From the NCBI GenBank assembly GCA_002293345.1, contig DBDB01000016.1, forward strand, positions 1 to 12,452: a DNA stretch of 12,452 nt. The letters run 5' to 3'. Of the stretch, positions 1 to 6,087 are shown piece after piece. Below the pieces are notes generated by a model. It saw nothing but the letters and a program-made list of their open reading frames with translations, made no database searches and was not told the origin of the DNA. This DNA is from Alistipes sp. UBA943 (GTDB lineage Bacteria; Bacteroidota; Bacteroidia; Bacteroidales; Rikenellaceae). Made by a program: the position numbers and the translations under genes. Position 1 is the first letter of the stretch. Every line of letters starts with the position of its first letter.

Positions 1-21
1 TCGCAACTCGTAATTCGTAAT
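1..21. repeat. Three tandem 7-bp units upstream of the DUF1573 gene
   Basis: The first 21 bases read as three successive heptamers, TCGCAAC, TCGTAAT and TCGTAAT, ending 8 bases before the first ATG. The array may continue to the left of the window. A second heptamer array lies at 1959-2000 in the same operon, with a different unit. Confidence 0.6.
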
Positions 22-29
22 TAGCTATA

Positions 30-1115
30 ATGAAGTCGTTTACTATAACAGTGGCGCTTATTGTCTCTCTGTCGGCATACCAGTTGTGTGCGGCGCAGGA
101 GAGGCCGGCATTGTCGTTCGAAGAGACTGTCTGTGATTTCGGCGCTATCGAGGAGGCCGACGGGCCTGTGTCGCACGTGTTCCGGTTTACGAACACTTCG
201 CAGGCGCCTGTTGTTATCGAGAGGGTGCAAAGCTCCTGCGGATGCACCACTCCGGCATACAGGAGGGAGCCCGTGCGTCCCGGGGAGGATGGCACGATAG
301 AGGTAAAGTTCAATCCCGCAAACTTCAAAGGGCGCATCACGCGGACGGTAACCGTATTTTACAACAATGGCAAGGGGCGCGAGTTGCTAACCGTAAAGGC
401 CGACATCACAGGTAAACCGCGTTCGCAGGCTGAGGCATATCCCTTCTCTTTGGAGTCGGGCATCCGCGCCGACAGGCTGCATGTCCCGTTTGCCTACATA
501 GAGAACGGCTCGGTAAATTCGATGGTTGTCGAACTCATTAATACTGCGAATAAGCGTGTAGCGGTAGATATTGACGAGATCACGGACGGCGGACAGCTTA
601 CGGCTGTCGTACCCGACGCTCGGGCCGCAGGAGAGAGAGCCGCCGTAACGATTACCTACGACCTGCGGGGCGCAGAGCCTATCTACGGTACAATATCCGG
701 CATGGTATATCTCTCCATCGACGGCCGCCGTTGCGAGCTGCCGATAACCGTTTCGGCCATTGCCGTGGACAACTTCGACGGACAAGACCCTGCACTCGCT
801 GCAAAGTGTGCCATAACCCCTGCGTTTCACAATTTCGGGAAAGTAACGGCGGGGCAAACCGTAAGCAAAGAGATAGTCATGACCAATCAGGGCAAAAGCC
901 CTCTCGTCATACGCAATGTTTCGGCACGGCGCGGAATGTCCACATCATTAAAAGAGGGTACGGAGATAGCCGCAGGCGGCATTGCGCAGTTCACCGTTTC
1001 GCTCGACGCGACAGGCAACTACGGCATCATTACGGGCGGGATAACGATAATCGTCAACGAGCCGGAGCATCCTATGAGGGAGGTAAGGTTGGCAGCTGAG
1101 ATAATGGAAAATTAA
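30..1115 (+). CDS. Secreted DUF1573-domain protein
   Basis: A 361-residue exported protein. Residues 1-22 form a signal peptide (charged start, hydrophobic core, cleavage probably after CAA near residue 22). The Cys at residue 20 is preceded by Q-L, which does not fit a lipobox, so signal peptidase I is more likely than lipoprotein processing. Residues about 30-130 match a DUF1573 domain, an Ig-like/ASPM-SPD-2-Hydin-type beta-sandwich, with the hallmark SSCGCTTP at 68-75. A second, more degenerate copy occupies about 255-360 and lacks the CGC motif. The middle (about 140-250) is probably another beta-sandwich. The family is very common in Bacteroidales; its function is not established. The gene ends 4 bases before nfnA, so it is probably the first gene of that operon. 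No TAnnTTTG box is seen in the 29 bases available upstream. Confidence 0.9.
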   Translation: MKSFTITVALIVSLSAYQLCAAQERPALSFEETVCDFGAIEEADGPVSHVFRFTNTSQAPVVIERVQSSCGCTTPAYRREPVRPGEDGTIEVKFNPANFKGRITRTVTVFYNNGKGRELLTVKADITGKPRSQAEAYPFSLESGIRADRLHVPFAYIENGSVNSMVVELINTANKRVAVDIDEITDGGQLTAVVPDARAAGERAAVTITYDLRGAEPIYGTISGMVYLSIDGRRCELPITVSAIAVDNFDGQDPALAAKCAITPAFHNFGKVTAGQTVSKEIVMTNQGKSPLVIRNVSARRGMSTSLKEGTEIAAGGIAQFTVSLDATGNYGIITGGITIIVNEPEHPMREVRLAAEIMEN

Positions 1116-1119
1116 ATAT

Positions 1120-1968
1120 ATGTTTAAAATCATTGAAAAGAGGGAGCTTGCGCCGGATATATGGCTGATGAATGTCGAGGCTCCGCGGGTAGCCCGTTCG
1201 GCACAGCCCGGGCAGTTCGTTATAGTGAGGGCCTGCGAGGCTGGCGAGCGTATTCCGCTCACTGTGGCCGATTATGACCGCGAAAAAGGCACGGTAAGCA
1301 TTGTGATACAGGCCGTGGGTGTCTCCACACGCAAGATAGTAGCCCTCGCCGAAGGGGAGCTGCTGCCCGATTTCGCCGGCCCGCTTGGACAACCGTCGGC
1401 ATTTATACATGAAGATATCGAAGAGCTGCGCCACCGGAAGTTCCTCTTCATTGCCGGAGGGGTAGGGGCTGCCCCCGTATATCCGCAGGTGAAGTGGCTC
1501 CACGAGCATGGCATAGGCGTTGATGTGATAGTCGGGGCGCGCAACAGTGAGTTCATCCTTTTGGCAGATGAACTCGGCAAGGTGGCACGTAATCTCTACA
1601 TAGCGACCGATGACGGCAGCGAGGGATTCCACGGCAACGTCACGGCGATGCTCCGCGAGCTTATCGACAACCGCGGTGCCGAATACGATGAGATAATTAC
1701 CATAGGCCCGATGATAATGATGAAATATGTGGCGCTCGCCGCCAAGGAGTACGGCATAAAGGCGACAGCCAGTCTCAACACCCTTATGATCGACGGCACG
1801 GGGATGTGCGGCGCATGCCGCGTGAGCGTGGGCGGCCACACGAAGTTTGCCTGTGTGGACGGCCCCGAATTCGACGCATGGCAGATCGACTTCGATGAGG
1901 CCATGCGCCGCCAGACGATGTACCGCACCCAGGAGGCCGAGGCAAACCATAAGTGCAGGATCAGTTAA
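1120..1968 (+). CDS. nfnA: NfnA-like FAD/[2Fe-2S] subunit of a ferredoxin/NAD(P)H oxidoreductase
   Basis: A 282-residue cytoplasmic flavoprotein of the sulfide dehydrogenase/dihydroorotate dehydrogenase electron-transfer family. The N-terminal beta-barrel carries the FAD-binding RIPLT (44-48). The Rossmann half begins at GGVGAAP (113-119) and should bind NAD(H). Near the C-terminus the ligands of a [2Fe-2S] cluster are present: D225, C230, C233 and C245 in the DGTGMCGAC...FAC context, matching the Asp plus three Cys ligand set of NfnA. Together with the next gene it should form NfnAB, which bifurcates electrons between NADPH, NAD+ and ferredoxin; such pairs are also annotated as SudBA or as glutamate synthase small-chain partners. 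It lies 4 bases after the DUF1573 gene and 51 bases before nfnB. Its last codons belong to a heptamer repeat array. ATA is the commonest Ile codon (12 of 24). Confidence 0.9.
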   Translation: MFKIIEKRELAPDIWLMNVEAPRVARSAQPGQFVIVRACEAGERIPLTVADYDREKGTVSIVIQAVGVSTRKIVALAEGELLPDFAGPLGQPSAFIHEDIEELRHRKFLFIAGGVGAAPVYPQVKWLHEHGIGVDVIVGARNSEFILLADELGKVARNLYIATDDGSEGFHGNVTAMLRELIDNRGAEYDEIITIGPMIMMKYVALAAKEYGIKATASLNTLMIDGTGMCGACRVSVGGHTKFACVDGPEFDAWQIDFDEAMRRQTMYRTQEAEANHKCRIS

Positions 1969-2000
1969 CAGTCAACAGTTATCAGTTGACAGTGAGTAGT
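1959..2000. repeat. Six tandem 7-bp units spanning the end of nfnA
   Basis: Six successive heptamers, GATCAGT TAACAGT CAACAGT TATCAGT TGACAGT GAGTAGT, fill 1959-2000. Five of the six end in CAGT. The first unit encodes the last residues of NfnA, the second begins with its TAA stop codon, and the rest occupy most of the nfnA-nfnB spacer. No further copy of this unit is seen in the window. Confidence 0.75.
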
Positions 2001-2019
2001 TAAAAAAGCGAGAGAAATA

Positions 2020-3408
2020 ATGGCAAAAAACAATATACCGCGGGTGCCGGTGAGGGAGCAGGCGCCCGAAGTCAGGGCGGCGAATTTCGAAGAGGTGAGC
2101 TACGGCTACGGCCTCGATGAGGCTAAACAAGAGGCATCGCGATGCCTCAACTGCCGCCGTCCGCGATGCGTGGAGCAATGCCCCGTGTCGATACGGATCC
2201 CCGACTTCATAATGAAGGTCAAGGATGGCGATATGGAGTCCGCCGCACAGATAATAGCACAGGATTCGCTCCTGCCGTCGATATGCGGGCGGGTGTGCCC
2301 ACAAGAGTCGCAGTGCGAAGGGGCGTGCGTTCTCGGCGTGAAGGGCGAGCCGGTCTCGATAGGCAAGCTCGAACGCTTCGTGGGCGATTGGGAGCTCGAA
2401 TACGGCCTCGAAGAACACATGGAAATAACACCCAACGGCCACAAAGTCGCCGTAGTGGGCAGCGGCCCGGCAGGACTTACCTGCGCCGCTGACCTCGCAA
2501 AATTAGGTTACAAAGTAACCGTGTTCGAGGCGCTCCACAAATTGGGTGGGGTGCTTCAGTATGGTATTCCTGAATTCAGGTTGCCGAAAGAGCGCGTAGT
2601 GGCGCGCGAGGTGGAGAAGGTGAAACGTCTTGGCGTCGAGTTCGAGACCGACATTATCGTAGGCCGCACTGTAACTGTCGATTCGCTCATGGACGACGAG
2701 GGTTACGAGGCAGTGTTCATAGGTTCGGGAGCTGGTCTGCCGAAGTTCATGGGTATCCCCGGCGAAAACCTCAACGGGGTGGTCTCGGCCAACGAATTCC
2801 TTACGCGCAACAACCTCATGAAGGCCTACGATGAAGAGAGCGACACTCCCGTATTCGTAGGGCGCAGGACTGCTGTCGTGGGCGGCGGCAACGTGGCTAT
2901 GGATGCCGTGCGCACAGCCAAACGTCTCGGAGCGGAGGCCTGTATTGTGTACCGCCGTTCGGAGGAGGAGTTGCCCGCCCGCGTGGAAGAGGTACACCAC
3001 GCACGGGAGGAGGGCATTGAGTTCATGATGCTCACCAACCCAACAGAGATACTCGGCGACGAGACCGGATGGGTGCGTGGACTGCGCTGCGTAAGGATGG
3101 AGCTGGGCAAACCCGACGAGTCGGGACGCCGTTCGCCAAAAGTCATAGAGGGGTCTGAATTCGACCTCGACTGCGAAATGGTCGTCATGTCGCTCGGCAC
3201 ATCACCCAACCCGCTCATTGCCAACACTACCGCAGGACTGCAAACCACCCGCTGGGGCGGCATCATAGCCGACGACGCAGGCATCACGACCCGCAAGGGG
3301 GTATTTGCCGGAGGCGATGCCGTGACAGGGGCGGCAACGGTGATCCTCGCCATGGGCGCCGGACGTGCCGCCGCCAAAGCTATCGACGAATACTTGCGTT
3401 CCAAATAA
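2020..3408 (+). CDS. nfnB: NfnB-like NADPH-dependent flavoprotein large subunit (GltD family)
   Basis: A 462-residue protein of the glutamate synthase small-chain/NfnB family. Two N-terminal four-Cys groups for [4Fe-4S] clusters are seen: C42, C45, C50, C54 and C89, C93, C99, C103. An FAD-binding GSGPAG follows at 147-152 and an NADPH-binding GGGNVAMD at 288-295. The C-terminal FAD motif VFAGGDAVTGAATV (428-441) is intact. Length is usual for the family. Together with NfnA just upstream it should be the catalytic pair that moves electrons between NADPH, NAD+ and ferredoxin. Without NfnA, such proteins are often labelled GltA/GltD, but no glutamate synthase large subunit is present here. The start follows an AG-rich stretch (AGCGAGAG, 2007-2014) that may serve as a weak ribosome site. 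ATA again dominates Ile codons (12 of 24 by hand count). Confidence 0.9.
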   Translation: MAKNNIPRVPVREQAPEVRAANFEEVSYGYGLDEAKQEASRCLNCRRPRCVEQCPVSIRIPDFIMKVKDGDMESAAQIIAQDSLLPSICGRVCPQESQCEGACVLGVKGEPVSIGKLERFVGDWELEYGLEEHMEITPNGHKVAVVGSGPAGLTCAADLAKLGYKVTVFEALHKLGGVLQYGIPEFRLPKERVVAREVEKVKRLGVEFETDIIVGRTVTVDSLMDDEGYEAVFIGSGAGLPKFMGIPGENLNGVVSANEFLTRNNLMKAYDEESDTPVFVGRRTAVVGGGNVAMDAVRTAKRLGAEACIVYRRSEEELPARVEEVHHAREEGIEFMMLTNPTEILGDETGWVRGLRCVRMELGKPDESGRRSPKVIEGSEFDLDCEMVVMSLGTSPNPLIANTTAGLQTTRWGGIIADDAGITTRKGVFAGGDAVTGAATVILAMGAGRAAAKAIDEYLRSK

Positions 3409-3435
3409 CTTTTTCTTTTTTCAAACCTTTTTTTA

Positions 3436-3531
3436 CTTCCCTAAGACCCAACTGTACCCTTTTCGGAGAAAAGTGTACCCCAAAACCTTTTGGGAGATAC
3501 TGCGTATCTCCATACTTTGCGCGAGGACAAA
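3436..3531 (-). repeat. Dispersed intergenic repeat, copy 1
   Basis: The reverse complement of 10685-10780 matches this stretch without gaps in 89 of 96 bases (hand count). It contains two hairpins with three-base loops: CTTTTC-GGA-GAAAAG, extended by flanking GTAC on both sides, and GGAGATAC-TGC-GTATCTCC (3493-3511). Bases 3445-3476 are also identical over 32 bases to 5648-5679. Confidence 0.85.
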
Positions 3532-3704
3532 CGCTTTCAGCGTTTCTGTTCATTTTATTCGTAAATCTTTACGAAAACAAGTTTTCGACGATTTTCTCAT
3601 AAAAACAACTAACCTCCTTCGGAACTCTTGTCCTCGCGACAACGAATCTCTCGTTGCGCGCGCAGCGCGCAAAAGCAGGAAAATCCGCTTCTCTCGTAAA
3701 ACAA

Positions 3705-3743
3705 GTTTTGAATCATCTGATCTCCGATCAGATGATTCAAAAC
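3705..3743. repeat. Perfect 18-bp inverted repeat with 3-base loop
   Basis: The left arm is GTTTTGAATCATCTGATC (3705-3722), the loop is TCC, and 3726-3743 is the exact reverse complement. No T-run follows on either strand, so it is not a standard intrinsic terminator, although its place between converging genes suits a bidirectional transcription block or an mRNA 3'-end stabiliser. Confidence 0.8.
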
Positions 3744-3755
3744 GAAATAAAATCA

Positions 3756-3775
3756 CCCCCTCCTTGGGGAGGGGG
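3756..3775. repeat. G/C hairpin CCCCCTCC-TTGG-GGAGGGGG
   Basis: An 8-bp perfect stem with loop TTGG, followed by another G-rich run to 3787. No T-tract follows directly. It could act as a weak terminator or be part of the repeat mosaic. G-runs on the + strand between 3767 and 3787 could also form a quadruplex. Confidence 0.55.
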
Positions 3776-3862
3776 CAGGGGGTGGGGAAAAAGTATCGTT
3801 ACGATGCCTTTTCACTAAAAAGCGGCGGTTGAGTAAAGACGGAAGGGTTTTAGAAAAGAAAA

Positions 3863-4993
3863 TTATAGTTTTTGACCTAACTGGTTGATCATCCGTTCTT
3901 TCCAGGGCGTGAAGTCACCGGCAAGGATATGTTCACGTGCTTCGGCAACCAGACGCAGGTAGAAAGCTATGTTGTGTAGCGATGCGATCTGTGCCCCGAG
4001 CATCTCGCCCGACACGACCAGATGATGCAGGTAGGCACGCGTGTAGGTCGTGTCGACGAATGATGTCCCTTCCGGATCGAGCGGTGTGAAGTCGCGCTCC
4101 CACTTCTTGTTGCGAATGTTGATCACCCCGTGTGACGTGAAGAGTTGTCCGTTGCGTCCATTGCGTGTCGGCATCACGCAGTCGAACATATCCACACCCC
4201 TTGCAATCGCCTCCAGGATATTGATCGGCGTACCGACACCCATCAGATAGCGAGGTTTATCCTTCGGCAGTACGGCATTCACCGTCTCGATCATCTCGTA
4301 CATGACTGGTATGGGCTCTCCCACCGCCAAACCGCCGATCGCATAGCCATCCGCGTTGTATTGTTGCACGTGATGCGCCGCGCGAATACGCAGGTCAGGA
4401 TATGCACATCCCTGGATAATGGGAAACAGCGACTGTCCATGTCCATACTTGGGTGAGGTGCGCTCGAACTGGTTGAAACAGCGATCCATCCATCGCTCGG
4501 TCAAATCCAAGGATTTGGCGGCGTATTCGTGCGGCGCATCACCGGGGGGACATTCGTCGAACGCCATCATGATATCGGCACCGATGGTGCGTTGCGTGTC
4601 GATGACACTCTCGGGCGTGAACAGGTGACGCGACCCGTCGATATGCGACTGAAAATGCACCCCCTCCTCCTTAATCTTGCGGCATCCGGAGAGTGAAAAC
4701 ACCTGAAATCCGCCGCTGTCTGTCAGCATGGGACCTTCCCACGACGAAAATCGGTGCACGCCCCCAGCCTCCTCGATCACCTCCATGCCGGGACGCAGGT
4801 ACAGATGGTACGTGTTGGCCAGAATGATCTGTGCCCGTGCCTCGTCGCGCACATCGCGGTGGAACACTCCTTTAACCGTTGCCGCGGTACCCACTGGCAT
4901 GAATATGGGTGTCTGCACTGTGCCATGATCCGTGACAAACTCACCGGCGCGTGCCTGTGACAATAAATCCGTATGTCGTAACGTGAATTTCAT
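3863..4993 (-). CDS. tgt: tRNA-guanine(34) transglycosylase
   Basis: A 376-residue enzyme that exchanges G34 for preQ1 in tRNAs with GUN anticodons, a step of queuosine synthesis. The family motifs are intact: TDSGGFQVFSL at 91-101 with the general base D92, and GVDMFDCVMPTRNGRNG (266-282) with the nucleophile D271. The usual C-terminal zinc site (CxCxxC...H) is mostly missing: by alignment on the following YTRAYLHHL, the three Cys positions are G309, S311 and D314, while the His (H340) remains. I recall similar losses in other Bacteroidota Tgt proteins but cannot check this here. The start is 9 bases after the deacetylase stop, implying co-transcription. A weak -7-like TAACTTTA (4998-5005) overlaps that stop and might add a second promoter. 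Confidence 0.95.
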   Translation of the reverse strand: MKFTLRHTDLLSQARAGEFVTDHGTVQTPIFMPVGTAATVKGVFHRDVRDEARAQIILANTYHLYLRPGMEVIEEAGGVHRFSSWEGPMLTDSGGFQVFSLSGCRKIKEEGVHFQSHIDGSRHLFTPESVIDTQRTIGADIMMAFDECPPGDAPHEYAAKSLDLTERWMDRCFNQFERTSPKYGHGQSLFPIIQGCAYPDLRIRAAHHVQQYNADGYAIGGLAVGEPIPVMYEMIETVNAVLPKDKPRYLMGVGTPINILEAIARGVDMFDCVMPTRNGRNGQLFTSHGVINIRNKKWERDFTPLDPEGTSFVDTTYTRAYLHHLVVSGEMLGAQIASLHNIAFYLRLVAEAREHILAGDFTPWKERMINQLGQKL

Positions 4994-5002
4994 GCCGTAA
5001 AG

Positions 5003-5611
5003 TTAAAGATTGATCGCTTTGCAGAGAAGACCTGCCTGTTTGATCTTTTCGAGCGTCCGGGGAAGGGCGTAACGGAGATTGCGGAAGGCTTTGCGGCTGT
5101 CGTGGAAGACGATGATCGTGCCGGGGGTGAGGTACTTGATCACGTTGCGAAGACACTGCCTCGGCGAGAGCGATCGCGCGTAGTCGCGCGATATCACATC
5201 CCACATCACGATCTTGTAACGCTGTGCGAGTGCGTATGCTTGTGAGGGTTTGATGCGTGCATAAGGGGGACGGAACAGTGGGCTGTGAATCAACGCATCG
5301 GCACGATCCACATTCTCCACATACCGCGACGTCGACACCTCCCATCCCTTGGGGTGATTGTAGGTGTGATTGCCGATGCGGTGACCGCTCTCGACGATAC
5401 GGCGGTAGAGATCGGGGTGTGCCTCGACGTTCTTACCCAGCACGAAAAACGTCGCTTTGGCGTCGTATTTATCCAGCAGGTCGAGCACGAACTCCGTCAC
5501 TTCGGGCGTGGGGCCATCGTCGAACGTGAGGAATATCCCATCCGGATCATCGATCTCCCAGATCAGTGACGGGAACAATCTCCTGATAAATTTTGGCGGC
5601 TTCAAACGCAT
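5003..5611 (-). CDS. Polysaccharide deacetylase (NodB homology domain)
   Basis: A 202-residue carbohydrate esterase 4-type protein. Motifs in order: TFDDGP (29-34, D31 and D32 for catalysis and metal), HTYNH (82-86, metal His82 and His86), RPPYAR (114-119, where the usual Gly after Tyr is Ala), WDVISRDY (137-144) and IIVFHDS (166-172, catalytic His170). It probably deacetylates N-acetylated sugars of peptidoglycan or a surface polysaccharide. I see no clear signal peptide, so location is uncertain. The start is set at 5611: an in-frame ATG 12 codons upstream would lie inside and beyond the promoter (TATCTTTG at 5619-5626), so its codons would not be in the transcript. It is the first gene of a probable two-gene unit with tgt. 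Confidence 0.88.
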   Translation of the reverse strand: MRLKPPKFIRRLFPSLIWEIDDPDGIFLTFDDGPTPEVTEFVLDLLDKYDAKATFFVLGKNVEAHPDLYRRIVESGHRIGNHTYNHPKGWEVSTSRYVENVDRADALIHSPLFRPPYARIKPSQAYALAQRYKIVMWDVISRDYARSLSPRQCLRNVIKYLTPGTIIVFHDSRKAFRNLRYALPRTLEKIKQAGLLCKAINL

Positions 5612-5618
5612 CTGACCG

Positions 5619-5644
5619 CAAAGATATACTTTTTCTTTTCGCAA
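5619..5644 (-). promoter_or_regulatory. Promoter of the deacetylase-tgt unit
   Basis: On the - strand TTGC, then an A-rich spacer containing AAAAGAAAAAG, then the -7 element TATCTTTG (5619-5626). The ATG follows after only 7 bases (CGGTCAG), so the mRNA leader must be about 0-5 bases. The same arrangement is present at four other genes in the window. Confidence 0.8.
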
Positions 5645-5647
5645 CAC

Positions 5648-5679
5648 GACCCAACTGTACCCTTTTCGGAGAAAAGTGT
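5648..5679 (-). repeat. Dispersed intergenic repeat, 32-bp fragment
   Basis: Identical over 32 bases to 3445-3476 within repeat copy 1, including the hairpin CTTTTC-GGA-GAAAAG. It abuts the deacetylase promoter, and the reversed end GGGTACAGTTGGG leads almost directly into the promoter's TTGC. Confidence 0.8.
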
Positions 5680-5729
5680 TTTATAATGTTTGGGGAGGGA
5701 CACCCTCCCCCTTACAAACCCCCTCCCGC

Positions 5730-5894
5730 AATGGTCGCATGCGACCATTGGCAGCAGCTGTGCTGCTGCTTCGCCGGGCGAAAGCCATCGGCGAAGAGTT
5801 GAATGGATTGTCGGGAGTCGGGGTGTTTAATACCCGACAATCCGTTTCGTGCGCTACGCGCACATCGTTGTCGCGACACCTTTAAGAAAGGTGT
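5730..5894. repeat. String of six adjacent inverted repeats
   Basis: Perfect stems in order: 20-bp palindrome AATGGTCGCATGCGACCATT (5730-5749); GCAGCAGC-TGT-GCTGCTGC (5751-5769); CTTCGCCG...CGGCGAAG enclosing GGC-GAAA-GCC (5769-5796); GGATTGTCGGG/CCCGACAATCC with a 17-base loop (5805-5843); GTGCGC-TAC-GCGCAC (5849-5863); ACACCTTT-AAG-AAAGGTGT (5876-5894). The last is shared with the repeat copy at 10586. Only a short T-run follows it, so a terminator role is possible but not clear. Confidence 0.75.
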
Positions 5895-6007
5895 TTTAGG
5901 GGTTGGTTTCTCGTGAGGTTTGTGAAACTGATCACAGAACCGAAAAGTTGGAATACTAAACGAAAGCGTTTGTCCGCGCGCATATAATGGAGATACGTAG
6001 TATCTCC
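5871..6007 (+). repeat. Dispersed intergenic repeat, copy 2
   Basis: Bases 5871-5960 match 10586-10675 without gaps in 82 of 90 positions (hand count). The similarity resumes at the hairpin GGAGATAC-GTA-GTATCTCC (5989-6007), which has the same stem but a different loop in each of the three copies. Confidence 0.85.
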
Positions 6008-6056
6008 CGAAATTCTTTGCGGAGCTTTCTTCTAAGAAAGCGACAGTTGCGACATG

Positions 6057-6082
6057 TTGCATAAAGAAAAAGTGTATCTTTG
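6057..6082 (+). promoter_or_regulatory. Promoter of the permease-mqnE operon
   Basis: TTGC (6057-6060), an A-rich spacer with AAAGAAAAAG, and TATCTTTG (6075-6082). The ATG at 6088 is five bases further on. A GTG at 6082 is in the same frame but begins with the last base of the -7 element, so it cannot be the start. Confidence 0.8.
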
Positions 6083-6087
6083 TGACT

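Larger units (their letters stand above)
3409..3862. other. Gene-free repeat and hairpin mosaic between convergent nfnB and tgt
   Basis: No convincing gene lies in these 454 bases. After the nfnB stop comes a T-rich run, CTTTTTCTTTTTTCAAA, nearly the same as the one after mqnE. Then follow a dispersed repeat copy (3436-3531), hairpins AAACGCT-TTC-AGCGTTT (3529-3545) and TTGCGCGC-GCA-GCGCGCAA (3654-3672), a perfect 18-bp stem (3705-3743), a G/C hairpin (3756-3775) and a half copy of the AAAAGCGGCGG motif (near 3817). An open frame crossing the region overlaps the nfnB end in another frame and consists of repeat sequence; I do not call it. Confidence 0.75.
5612..6087. other. Gene-free repeat and hairpin mosaic between divergent deacetylase and lptF/G-type genes
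   Basis: No convincing gene lies in these 476 bases. From left to right: the deacetylase promoter, a 32-bp repeat fragment (5648-5679), a string of six adjacent inverted repeats (5730-5894), a longer dispersed repeat copy (5871-6007) and the promoter of the permease gene (6057-6082). Open frames across it are low-complexity by-products of the repeats. Confidence 0.75.

Noticed and set aside
3365..3832. A 155-codon + strand open frame from the nfnB end into the gap
   Set aside because: It begins inside nfnB in another frame, and its sequence is made of dispersed repeat and hairpin DNA with no protein-like pattern.
3409..3862. A CRISPR array or tRNA cluster in the hairpin-rich gaps
   Set aside because: The repeats are not regularly spaced with unique spacers, and no cloverleaf with tRNA-conserved loops could be found in any of the three gaps.
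4998..5005. TAACTTTA as an internal tgt promoter
   Set aside because: It departs from TAnnTTTG at the last base, lacks the A-rich upstream block and overlaps the preceding stop codon; operon read-through explains tgt expression more simply.
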